Source: Fimivicinus intestinavium
Lineage (GTDB): Bacteria > Bacillota > Clostridia > Oscillospirales > Acutalibacteraceae
Length of the DNA: 17,377 nt
Assembly (NCBI GenBank): GCA_018715765.1
Contig: DVKY01000059.1
Location: 1 to 17,377 of the forward strand
Reading direction: 5' to 3'
Shown: one piece after another, positions 6,263-13,177 of the stretch
Position numbering within the stretch: position 1 is the first letter of the stretch
Layout of the letters: every line of letters starts with the position of its first letter
Notes under the pieces: model-generated
What the model saw: the letters and a program-made list of their open reading frames with translations, nothing else
Database searches by the model: none
Told to the model about the DNA's origin: nothing
Position numbers and translations under genes: made by a program

Positions 6263-6550
6263 TCAGTGTGTTATAGTCCAGTAGAGGACTGAGGCCAGCA
6301 GGACTGCCTGGAGGGCAATTTCCGCCGGAAGGCCCCACATGAATTTTCGATGCAGGGTTTTGTGGCGGATCACCCGCATTGTCGCATACATAGCAGGCGC
6401 GCCGCCGGCCAGGCCAAGGAGCATCAGCGTTCGCTCCGGCACACGCCTTGCGCCGCGTTTCGCCTGTTGTTTATCGTGGACAGTGAGCCATATGGCTGCC
6501 AGGGAGATCAGCAGGGCATATCCGCACACAGCGAGGATCCACAGCTTCAT
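6263..6550 (-). CDS. DUF1294 family small membrane protein
   Basis: This 95-residue protein has hydrophobic segments at about residues 3-22, 41-59 and 73-92. The motif DKQQAKRGARRVPERTL, a glycine-rich helix (LLGLAGGAPAMYATM) and RHKTLHRKF match the DUF1294 family, where the R-E-L and RHKT..KF signatures are conserved. No biochemical role is established for the family. The start overlaps the stop of the zinc-ribbon gene by four bases (ATGA), so the two are translationally coupled and may act together. Confidence 0.85.
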   Translation of the reverse strand: MKLWILAVCGYALLISLAAIWLTVHDKQQAKRGARRVPERTLMLLGLAGGAPAMYATMRVIRHKTLHRKFMWGLPAEIALQAVLLASVLYWTITH

Positions 6551-6858
6551 CGATCCGTTCCCCCAGCGGCTGGACGCTTCCCCGGCTGAACCGGCGTGAG
6601 CTGCTGTGCTAGAAAGGCCGGGTTCCCATTTTCAAACGCTTTAACAGCGCTTTGCGCCAGCTCAAACACGGCTGCGCACTGGGGACAGACCGTGAAATAA
6701 CGGCTATTGAAGGAATGTACGGGAATTTCCATGATCTTAAACAGTTCAAAGCTATTGAAAATCGGCATCTCTACCGCCTTGCCGCAGGCAGGGCAGTTGA
6801 GCGCGGGTGAATTGCCGGCCGGTTTGATTTTGCTGTGAAAGCGGGCAGGTGAAAACAT
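6547..6858 (-). CDS. Zinc-ribbon protein, function unknown
   Basis: This 103-residue soluble protein has two CxxC knuckles, Cys22-Cys25 (NCPACGK) and Cys58-Cys61 (VCPQCAAVFEL), 33 residues apart, which should bind one zinc ion. The rest is a short helical tail ending in a proline-rich stretch. The ATG at 6858 is preceded by GGAGGGA. It is the first gene of a two-gene operon with the DUF1294 protein. No catalytic motif is visible; a scaffold or nucleic-acid contact role would be a guess. Confidence 0.8.
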   Translation of the reverse strand: MFSPARFHSKIKPAGNSPALNCPACGKAVEMPIFNSFELFKIMEIPVHSFNSRYFTVCPQCAAVFELAQSAVKAFENGNPAFLAQQLTPVQPGKRPAAGGTDR

Positions 6859-6877
6859 CTTGCTCCCTCCATGACGC

Positions 6878-6892
6878 TTGAAAGCGTTTATC
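6878..6892 (+). promoter_or_regulatory. Candidate cre (CcpA) site or inverted-repeat operator
   Basis: TTGAAAGCGTTTATC matches the Gram-positive cre consensus WTGAAARCGYTTWCW at 13 of 15 positions. It overlaps the inverted repeat ACGCTT-GA-AAGCGT (6874-6887). It lies in the leader of the zinc-ribbon operon, 20 bases before its start, where binding would block transcription. No CcpA gene is in view, so this is a pattern match only. Confidence 0.4.
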
Positions 6893-6964
6893 TTTTATGG
6901 AAACACGGGTTGCGCTCTTTCTTTATAATATACCATGTGGTTCCATCCTTATCGTATTCATATT

Positions 6965-6994
6965 TTGGCTGCCTGTCAAGCCGCCGTGTAAAAT
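6965..6994 (+). promoter_or_regulatory. Possible promoter of the GHL10 lipoprotein gene
   Basis: TTGGCT (6965-6970) and TAAAAT (6989-6994) with an 18-bp spacer, about 28 bases before the ATG at 7023. Both boxes are imperfect. Confidence 0.35.
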
Positions 6995-7022
6995 TATGCC
7001 GGGAAAGAGGCGAATATGATCT

Positions 7023-8297
7023 ATGAAACGTATTCTGATTACCCTGATCTCCTGCCTGCTGCTTTTTACTGGTATGGCCTCCTGCACAGGGGATCCGCAG
7101 CAGGAGACGCCGTCACAGGATGCCAGCCCTGTTTCCACATCGCAAGCCGGGGATACCGGCGAGGAAGCGCAGGAGCTGCGCGCGGTTTGGATCACCTATT
7201 ATGAGCTTTCCATGGAGGCGGAAAAGGGTGGAGACGAGGCTTCCTTTTATCAGAAAGTGGACGAGATGTTCAGCCGGGTGCAGCAAGCCGGGCTGAATAC
7301 AGTGATTGCGCAGGTGCGCCCATACTCGGATGCCTTCTATCCTTCTGAGATATTTCCGTGGAGTGCATATTTGACCGGCACACAGGGGAAAGATCCTGGG
7401 TATGATCCCCTGGCTGTTCTGGTGGAACGAGCGCATGCGCATCAGCTTGAACTCCACGCTTGGATAAACCCGTACCGTGTTGCTTACAATACGGATTTCT
7501 CCCTGCTGTCCTCGGAGAATCCTGCGCGGAAGTGGAAGGAGGATGACGAGAGCGCCAATGACAGCTGGCTTTTTGTGCTGGAGAATGGGATTTATTACAA
7601 TCCGGCTATCCCTGAGGTGCAGCGCATGATTATTGACGGTGTGCGGGAGATCGTGCGCAATTATGAGGTGGACGGCATCCACATGGATGATTATTTCTAC
7701 CCTTCTACCGATGCGGCGATTGACCGGGCACAATATGAGGACTATACGGAGGCTGGCGGCCAATGTTCCCTGGCAGATTGGCGGCGTGAGAATGTGAACA
7801 CCTTTGTCAGCGGCCTTTATGCGGCAGTGAAGGCCATACGGCCGCAGGTGCAGGTAGGGATCAGCCCCGCCGGGGATATTGAAAAAAATCGGGAGGAACT
7901 GTATGCAGACGCCGCGCGTTGGGGCGGAGAGGAGGGCTATGTGGATTACCTGATGCCGCAGCTTTACTATGGCTTTGAAAACAGCGCAAGCCCTTTTGAG
8001 GAGACGGCCCGCCAGTGGGCAAGGCTGATTCGTTGTGACAGCGTGAAGCTCTATGCGGGCTTGGCCGTCTACAAGAGTGGGGAAGAGGATCTCTATGCGG
8101 GCCCGGAGAATGATGCGCAATCGGGCCCCCGCTACGAATGGATGCATAGCAGCGACATTATTTCCCGCCAGGTAAGCTTCCTGCGGTCGGAAAAGCCTTA
8201 TGCGGGTTTTGCACTGTATTCCTGGCAGTATTCCTTTGGCGATTCAATGACAGAAAGTTTAAAAAAAGAGTTGAATTCTTTAAAAAATATCTTATAA
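7023..8297 (+). CDS. GHL10-type (glycosyl hydrolase-like 10, DUF187) lipoprotein
   Basis: This 424-residue exported protein starts with a lipoprotein signal (MKRILITLISCLLLFTG, lipobox MASC, cleavage before Cys21) and a Ser/Thr/Gln-rich linker. The TIM-barrel domain begins at ELRAVWITYYELSM and carries the GHL10 hallmarks VIAQVRPYSDAFYPS, LHAWINPYR (His145), VDGIHMDDYFYPS (Asp222-Asp223), VGISPAGD and VDYLMPQLYYG. Members are thought to cleave glycan, possibly peptidoglycan-related, at the cell surface; the exact substrate is not established. Acidic residues in HMDDYF make it a plausible active enzyme. ATG 7023 follows AAAGAGG (12 bases away); a nearby ATG at 7016 is in another frame. The next gene, a peptidoglycan amidase, supports a cell-wall role. 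Confidence 0.88.
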   Translation: MKRILITLISCLLLFTGMASCTGDPQQETPSQDASPVSTSQAGDTGEEAQELRAVWITYYELSMEAEKGGDEASFYQKVDEMFSRVQQAGLNTVIAQVRPYSDAFYPSEIFPWSAYLTGTQGKDPGYDPLAVLVERAHAHQLELHAWINPYRVAYNTDFSLLSSENPARKWKEDDESANDSWLFVLENGIYYNPAIPEVQRMIIDGVREIVRNYEVDGIHMDDYFYPSTDAAIDRAQYEDYTEAGGQCSLADWRRENVNTFVSGLYAAVKAIRPQVQVGISPAGDIEKNREELYADAARWGGEEGYVDYLMPQLYYGFENSASPFEETARQWARLIRCDSVKLYAGLAVYKSGEEDLYAGPENDAQSGPRYEWMHSSDIISRQVSFLRSEKPYAGFALYSWQYSFGDSMTESLKKELNSLKNIL

Positions 8298-8361
8298 TAG
8301 AATAAAACACTTCGTTTTGAGAAGAATGCCTCAACAAAGCAGCATGGGGCGTAGAATTGGC

Positions 8362-8391
8362 TTGACAAGCGGCATGTGTACGACCTATGAT
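8362..8391 (+). promoter_or_regulatory. Promoter of the amidase gene
   Basis: Consensus -35 TTGACA (8362-8367), 18-bp spacer, -10 TATGAT (8386-8391). The predicted leader is about 50 bases. Two further TTGACA hexamers at 8403 and 8417 have no good -10 partners. Confidence 0.65.
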
Positions 8392-8451
8392 GATAAAAGA
8401 GCTTGACAGCACGTGTTTGACAAAACAGATTCTTGTACTGGGGGATCGGTC

Positions 8452-11400
8452 GTGAAAAAATTGAGGAAAGAGCAGTGGATTTCGCTGGGCTTGATTGTAT
8501 GCGTGCTGGGTGTGATTACTGGCTGCACGGTTTTAAAGCATTTTTCCGGGGCGGATCGCGTTCCGGAGGGGAGCGCCGTGGATGTGGTGCAGCAGGGCAC
8601 GGGGGAGACGCAGCAGGTGTCTCCACAGGTGGAAAAGAGCCTGCCGCGCGGAGCAGGGGCCTGGCTGACGGCGGGCGTTGATTTTCCGGTAAAATCCTCT
8701 GTGGAGAAGGCGCGCAGCGGAATTGAGGAGGCGCTGGATTATGCTGCGGAGTATGCCTCGGCAACGGTATTTTTAGAGGCCATAGAGCGCGGCGAGGCGA
8801 TCGTGGTATCCTCCTCCGCCGATGAAGTGGATACGCTGCGCTATGCACTGGAGCGCGCTGTCGCAAAGGGCTTTCAGCCAGTGGTGTGCGTGCCTGCTGC
8901 GGATTTTATCAAAATTAGCGGGCAGGGGCTTTCTGTGGATGAAGATGCTTTTGCCGCTTTTTGCAAGGATTATCAGCCGGAAGCGTTGCTCCTTTCTGAT
9001 TTGCGCAGCCTGGATTTCTCCGTTTGGGAGGCTCCCGCGAGTGAAAAGCAAGCGGCCCTGACCCGGGCGGTCGAGCAGCTGCGCAACGCTGCGGAAGAAT
9101 CGGTAGCCAGCCTTGTTTTCGGGGTGGAATCCTCTCTGGTCTGGTCGAATGAGGCGAGCGGGACAAAGGCCTCCTACGAAAGCCTGCAGGATGGCTTTGC
9201 CGATGTGAAAGGCTGGATGGAGGAAAAACTCACAGATTTTGTCTATCTCTCCTGTGCGCCGCTGACGGCGGATCAATCTACGCCGCTGCAAACGGTGGCT
9301 TCCTGGTGGAATGATCTGGCGGTGGAGACCGGAGCGGCTCTCTACATGGAGCACCGTGTTTCATCCAGCCTTGCCACGGAGACGAACGGCCTGCTGCCGG
9401 ACGAGTTGGCCTCTCAGATGAGCATTGTCGCGCAAAATGGCGCGTTCTTCGGCAGCGTGCTTGACTCCGTCTCCGCCCTGGAGGAGGCGCAGTATGGCGA
9501 TAACGCCTTTGTTCGGTCTTTCCTGACAGGCGGCGCCGCCGCTGTGCAGAAGGAAGCCAAGCTTGCGGTTTTAAACTATCCGGATCTCCAATTCACAGCG
9601 AAAAAGGGCGAACTCACCTTCCTGGGCACAAGCGTGCCGGGCACCGAGCTCACCTGCAATGGCAAAAAAGTTACCCAATCGCGGTTTGGATGTTTTTCGT
9701 ATACCGTCAATTTAGAAAAGGGGGAAAATACGGTTCTCTTCCAGCAAGGGGAACGCACGCTTTCCTATACTGTCACTTTTGATGAAACACTCATCCGCTC
9801 TGTCGCGCCGATGTCGGCCACCCGTGCCAGCGGGGGAGCCAAGCTGGAAATCACGGCGATTGCGGTGCGTGATGCGAAGGTCTATGCAAAAATTAACGGC
9901 GTCACTGTGCAGATGAAGCCGGGCGGCGGCGATGAGGAAGAGCCGGAAGCAAAAGATTCCAATTTTATCTCTTATATCGGCACCTATACGCTTCCCAAGA
10001 GCCAGGAGAGCGCGCGTAATATCGGTAGCTTCACCGTGTATGTGACCTATGATGGGCGCACGGCACAGATGCAGGGCGGCAGCGTTACGGTCAACGCCAA
10101 GCCGCCGGAGATCAAAATCCCGATTGTGGAGCCGGACGAGCCTTCTGATACCACCACGGGCGGCGCCTCTGATACGACGCAGGGAGGTTCTTCTACCAAC
10201 CCTGGTACGACGGGCGGCAGCGGGGCAGACGACTATTTTGCCAAGCAGCTTACCCCTTACCAATCCAACGGGGTGCCGGGCTTTGCACGGATGTGCGAGG
10301 TAACCTCTGACGATGCGGAGACACTGCCCGGCAATACCTCCAACGACGCCTGCGGCCCGACTTATGTGCCGATTCTCAAGGGCACCTTTGACTATATCGT
10401 GGAAGAGACGAGCTATGGCAGCAACCGGTATTATAAGCTGAAATCCGGCCGTCGTGTGTATCAGGAGGATGTCAAAGAAATCCCCAAGGGTTATATGATG
10501 CCCAGTAACTCCCTGAAGGTGAAATCCTCCGCCACCAGCGGCGATACCAATATCACGCTGTATACAAAGTGGAAGGTGCCGGTCGATGTGGCCTTCACAC
10601 CGCAGAAATATGTCAACAGCTCCGACAACCGGCCCTATGCGGTCAACAGCTTCACTGCCCAAAGCGTGGATTTTGTGTTCAACTATACTGCTGCGGCCAG
10701 CGGCAGTGTGAATCTTTCCGGCAGTAACGTATTCAGCAAGGCGGAGTGGATTGTTGACAGGGCCAATCTGAAAACGACCCTGCGCCTGTATCTGAAGCAG
10801 ACCGGCTCGTTCTTCGGCTATTCAATGCAGTACAACGCGGATGGCAGCCTGACTATTTCGCTGAAAAACAGCGGAGGCACCTCCCTGAGCGGCTATACCA
10901 TCATGCTTGACCCGGGGCATGGGGGAAAGGATCCCGGCGCGGGCAGCTCGGCGGGCTGGGAAGCGCCTACGAATCTGGCGATTGCCAAAAAGGTGCAGCA
11001 AAAGCTGCAGGCCGCTGGCGCTACCGTTCTCATGACGCGCTCGAGCGACAGTTATGTGGAGCTGGATGCGCGGCGTGATGCACAGCGCTCCAAAAAGCCG
11101 GATCTCTTTATCAGCATCCACTGTGATGCGGCGGATACCAGCAGCGCCTTGGGCACGACGGGGTATTATTATACGCCCTATTCCTATGATCTGGCCAATG
11201 CGATCCATAAGCGGCTGGTCAGCACCTGGCGGGATCAAATCTATAAGGGCTCCAGCGTGACGGTATCGAAGATTGACCGCGGCACGCGGTTCTATCCCTT
11301 CCGCGTCACCCGGGTGCAGGAGTGCCCGTCGGTGCTGATTGAATATGGATTTATCTCCAATGCCAACGACCGTGCAGCTCTGACAAACAGTGCAAAACAG

Positions 11401-11460
11401 GATTTGCTCGCGCAGGCCACGGTGAACGGCATTCAGGATTATTTAAATGCAAAAGGGTAA
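8452..11460 (+). CDS. Multidomain secreted N-acetylmuramoyl-L-alanine amidase with an N-terminal pseudo-hydrolase domain
   Basis: This 1002-residue protein should cut the amide bond between MurNAc and the stem peptide outside the cell. I chose GTG 8452 over GTG 8413 because GGGGGA precedes it and it begins at once with KKLRKEQ and a hydrophobic anchor (ISLGLIVCVLGVITGC). Residues about 69-362 resemble a decayed GHL10 barrel. About 372-446 is an Ig-like beta domain, 447-550 another beta domain, 553-595 a Ser/Thr/Gly linker, 600-690 an SH3-like region and 690-810 an AMIN-like region. The C-terminal Amidase_3 domain (816-1000) has all zinc ligands and the catalytic Glu: His823 (DPGHGG), Glu837 (GWEAPTNLAIA), His890 (SIHCDA) and Glu964 (LIEYGFISN). 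It follows the GHL10 lipoprotein gene in the same direction but has its own promoter. Confidence 0.92.
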   Translation: MKKLRKEQWISLGLIVCVLGVITGCTVLKHFSGADRVPEGSAVDVVQQGTGETQQVSPQVEKSLPRGAGAWLTAGVDFPVKSSVEKARSGIEEALDYAAEYASATVFLEAIERGEAIVVSSSADEVDTLRYALERAVAKGFQPVVCVPAADFIKISGQGLSVDEDAFAAFCKDYQPEALLLSDLRSLDFSVWEAPASEKQAALTRAVEQLRNAAEESVASLVFGVESSLVWSNEASGTKASYESLQDGFADVKGWMEEKLTDFVYLSCAPLTADQSTPLQTVASWWNDLAVETGAALYMEHRVSSSLATETNGLLPDELASQMSIVAQNGAFFGSVLDSVSALEEAQYGDNAFVRSFLTGGAAAVQKEAKLAVLNYPDLQFTAKKGELTFLGTSVPGTELTCNGKKVTQSRFGCFSYTVNLEKGENTVLFQQGERTLSYTVTFDETLIRSVAPMSATRASGGAKLEITAIAVRDAKVYAKINGVTVQMKPGGGDEEEPEAKDSNFISYIGTYTLPKSQESARNIGSFTVYVTYDGRTAQMQGGSVTVNAKPPEIKIPIVEPDEPSDTTTGGASDTTQGGSSTNPGTTGGSGADDYFAKQLTPYQSNGVPGFARMCEVTSDDAETLPGNTSNDACGPTYVPILKGTFDYIVEETSYGSNRYYKLKSGRRVYQEDVKEIPKGYMMPSNSLKVKSSATSGDTNITLYTKWKVPVDVAFTPQKYVNSSDNRPYAVNSFTAQSVDFVFNYTAAASGSVNLSGSNVFSKAEWIVDRANLKTTLRLYLKQTGSFFGYSMQYNADGSLTISLKNSGGTSLSGYTIMLDPGHGGKDPGAGSSAGWEAPTNLAIAKKVQQKLQAAGATVLMTRSSDSYVELDARRDAQRSKKPDLFISIHCDAADTSSALGTTGYYYTPYSYDLANAIHKRLVSTWRDQIYKGSSVTVSKIDRGTRFYPFRVTRVQECPSVLIEYGFISNANDRAALTNSAKQDLLAQATVNGIQDYLNAKG

Positions 11461-11470
11461 ATATCATAGG

Positions 11471-11503
11471 GCTTGGCCGGCTGCGATAAACAGCCGGCCA
11501 AGC
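11471..11503 (+). other. Perfect 13-bp stem-loop between the amidase and acetyltransferase genes
   Basis: GCTTGGCCGGCTG (11471-11483) pairs perfectly with 11491-11503 around a 7-base loop, CGATAAA. No T run follows on the plus strand; GTAAGTGAGGAGG, the next ribosome-binding site, comes at once. It may be a weak terminator, an attenuator of the downstream gene or an mRNA stabiliser. Confidence 0.7.
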
Positions 11504-11523
11504 TGTAAGTGAGGAGGTATGAG

Positions 11524-11940
11524 GTGGCGGCGGTTCGAAAAGCGGAGCAGAGGGATCTTGATTTTCTGCTCACGTATGACCGGCATATCGCTCCGCAGGA
11601 GCTCCAATCGGTTGTCGCCATGGGAAGGATGCTGGTCTTGGAAGCGGAAAGCGGCATAATTGGATGGCTGCGTTGGAATTTGTTCTGGGATAACACGCCT
11701 TTTATGACGATGTTGTATTTGCTGGAGGGCGCGCGCGGTCAGGGCCATGGGAGACGGCTGGTTTCCCAATGGGAAGCACTGATGAAAGCGCAGGGGTATT
11801 CACTCGTCATGACCTCCACCCAGTCTGACGAGACGGCCCAGCATTTTTACCGCAAATTATGCTATGTGGATTCCGGTGCGCTTTTGCTGCCGGAAGAGCC
11901 GCTGGAAATTATTTTTACCAAGAAATTGCTTTCCTTTTAA
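11524..11940 (+). CDS. GNAT family N-acetyltransferase
   Basis: This 138-residue protein would transfer an acetyl group from acetyl-CoA to an unknown amine. It starts VRKAEQRDLDFLLTYDRHI, the usual first strand and helix of GNAT proteins. The acetyl-CoA pyrophosphate-binding motif is RGQGHG (residues 71-76) after the beta-4 strand FMTMLYLLEGA. The fold ends with DETAQHFYRKLCYVDSGAL, a typical beta-5 to beta-7 closure. GTG 11524 is preferred because AGGAGG lies six bases upstream; GTG 11509 would overlap that site. The acceptor substrate cannot be inferred. A strong hairpin separates it from the amidase, so it may have only partial read-through from that gene. Confidence 0.85.
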   Translation: MAAVRKAEQRDLDFLLTYDRHIAPQELQSVVAMGRMLVLEAESGIIGWLRWNLFWDNTPFMTMLYLLEGARGQGHGRRLVSQWEALMKAQGYSLVMTSTQSDETAQHFYRKLCYVDSGALLLPEEPLEIIFTKKLLSF

Positions 11941-11952
11941 ACAACGCGTTTT

Positions 11953-11975
11953 CCATGCTTCTTCATGGTGTTTTT
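11953..11975 (+). terminator. Weak terminator after the acetyltransferase gene
   Basis: CCATG (11953-11957), loop CTTCTT, CATGG (11964-11968), then TGTTTTT. Five base pairs only, but correctly placed 12 bases after the stop. Confidence 0.45.
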
Positions 11976-12058
11976 ATGGCTGTTCAACAGTTAGAGAGCA
12001 GCAATAGTGGGTGCCGTATAGCTATGAACAGAATTTCGCTTCTCTAAATCAGTGTCAG

Positions 12059-12090
12059 GAACCTGCACGGGATCGGCAGGTTCTTTTTTT
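12059..12090 (+). terminator. Intrinsic terminator
   Basis: GAACCTGC (12059-12066) pairs with GCAGGTTC (12076-12083) around a 9-base loop and is followed by seven T (12084-12090). No gene lies between it and the previous weak hairpin, so it is probably the main terminator of the acetyltransferase transcript. The gap 11941-12235 holds nothing else except the next promoter. Confidence 0.8.
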
Positions 12091-12180
12091 CTGCCTGTCC
12101 CGCTCTCTTTATCGATTTATTGCACAAAACCGCCATCTTTTCGTGCCTTCTTTTCTCTGTATTTGGAAGCGGCCCTTGTA

Positions 12181-12209
12181 TTGTATCAATGATGGAAAGG
12201 TGTTATAAT
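12181..12209 (+). promoter_or_regulatory. Extended -10 promoter of the 2-oxoacid oxidoreductase operon
   Basis: TGTTATAAT at 12201-12209 is a perfect -10 with a TGn extension. A partial -35, TTGTAT (12181-12186), lies 17 bp upstream. The leader would be about 20 bases, leaving room only for the ribosome-binding site. Confidence 0.75.
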
Positions 12210-12235
12210 TTTTAATAAATATACATAAGCAGGGG

Positions 12236-12916
12236 GTGGAAATTATCGAAAGCCGTATCCAGATTATCTGCGGGCATTATGGCTGCGGGAAAACCAATCT
12301 GGCGCTGAACCTGGCGCTTTCCCTCTGCGAGAAGGGCGAAGCGGTTACAGTGGCGGATCTTGATATTGTCAATCCCTACTTCCGTACGGCCGATTATCGA
12401 GAAGCGCTCGAAAAGAAGGGCATTCGTGTCATCAGCCCACACAGCGCAGGCACCACCATTGATGCTCCGCAGATTAATGCGGAGATTTTTTCCATCTTTG
12501 ACCGGCCGGAGGGCCGTGTGGTGATCGACGTCGGGGGGGATGATGCGGGCGCCGCCGCGCTCGGCCGGTTTGCCCGGCAAATTCAGGCGGGCGGTTATGA
12601 GATGCTTTATGTAGTGAATCGCTACCGCAAGCTGGTTGAGACACCGGAGGAGGCGGTTGCCCTGCTGCGGGAGGTTGAGGCGGCCTCTCACCTCAGGGCG
12701 ACGGGCATCGTCAACAATTCCCACCTCTCTTCCCTGACAACGCCGGGGGATATTCTCTCCGCGCTGCCCTATGCAGGCGAAGCGGCGCGCCAGGCCGCGC
12801 TGCCGCTTGTGATGACGACGGCGCCAAGAGCCTTGGCGGAAGAGCTGGAAGGCCGGGTGGCAAACCTTTACCCGGTGGATATTCTCGTCCGTCCACCCTG
12901 GTCGGATCCATTCTAA
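12236..12916 (+). CDS. P-loop NTPase at the head of the 2-oxoacid oxidoreductase operon
   Basis: This 226-residue soluble protein has Walker A GHYGCGKTN (Lys19), a conserved DLDIVNPYFR (41-50) in the switch I position, and DVGGDD (98-103) as Walker B/switch II. The order and spacing match the MinD/CobQ/ArsA (SIMIBI) class, but the class signature Lys early in the P-loop is His here. It heads the operon 44 bases before the ferredoxin gene. By analogy with Mrp, CooC and NifH-type NTPases a role in cofactor or iron-sulfur maturation of the oxidoreductase is possible, but this is inference. GTG 12236 directly abuts the AGGGGG ribosome-binding site; ATT 12242, better spaced, could be the real start. 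Confidence 0.8.
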   Translation: MEIIESRIQIICGHYGCGKTNLALNLALSLCEKGEAVTVADLDIVNPYFRTADYREALEKKGIRVISPHSAGTTIDAPQINAEIFSIFDRPEGRVVIDVGGDDAGAAALGRFARQIQAGGYEMLYVVNRYRKLVETPEEAVALLREVEAASHLRATGIVNNSHLSSLTTPGDILSALPYAGEAARQAALPLVMTTAPRALAEELEGRVANLYPVDILVRPPWSDPF

Positions 12917-12960
12917 AACCCATGATATTGAGATAGAAGTGTGATTGGAGGAAGATAACT

Positions 12961-13167
12961 ATGGCGAAAGTAACCATCGACGCGAATGTGTGCAAGGGCT
13001 GTGAGCTGTGTGTAGCCGCCTGTCCGAAGCATATTATCGCGCTTTCGGCCGACAAGCTCAACGCAAAGGGGTATCACCCCGCGTGCGTCATTGATGCGGA
13101 GCAGTGTATCGGCTGTGCGGCATGCTATACGATGTGCCCGGATTGTGCAATAACGGTGGAAAGGTGA
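12961..13167 (+). CDS. 2x[4Fe-4S] ferredoxin subunit of a 2-oxoacid:ferredoxin oxidoreductase (KorD/VorD type)
   Basis: This 68-residue ferredoxin carries two four-cysteine motifs, CKGCELCVAACP (Cys11, 14, 17, 21) and CIGCAACYTMCP (Cys49, 52, 55, 59), each binding one [4Fe-4S] cluster. It has extra cysteines at 42 and 62. It is the delta-type electron-transfer subunit that takes electrons from the TPP site and passes them to free ferredoxin. GGAGG precedes the ATG. The gene sits directly ahead of the alpha subunit, the standard order in Clostridia. Confidence 0.93.
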   Translation: MAKVTIDANVCKGCELCVAACPKHIIALSADKLNAKGYHPACVIDAEQCIGCAACYTMCPDCAITVER

Positions 13168-13177
13168 GTGAATTTCA

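Noticed and set aside
7113..8147. Long minus-strand open frame (344 codons) opposite the GHL10 gene
   Set aside because: It is the antisense shadow of a clearly recognised protein, has no ribosome-binding site, and its translation is His/Ile/Leu-rich without motifs.
8403..8422. Two additional TTGACA boxes as extra amidase promoters
   Set aside because: No acceptable -10 lies 16-18 bp downstream of either.
9712..10662. Minus-strand open frame (316 codons) opposite the amidase
   Set aside because: Shadow of the codon pattern of the real gene; Arg/Gly/Ala-rich translation with no domain.
11953..12208. Short plus-strand open frames between the acetyltransferase and NTPase genes
   Set aside because: They run through terminators and the promoter and show no ribosome-binding site or protein-like composition.
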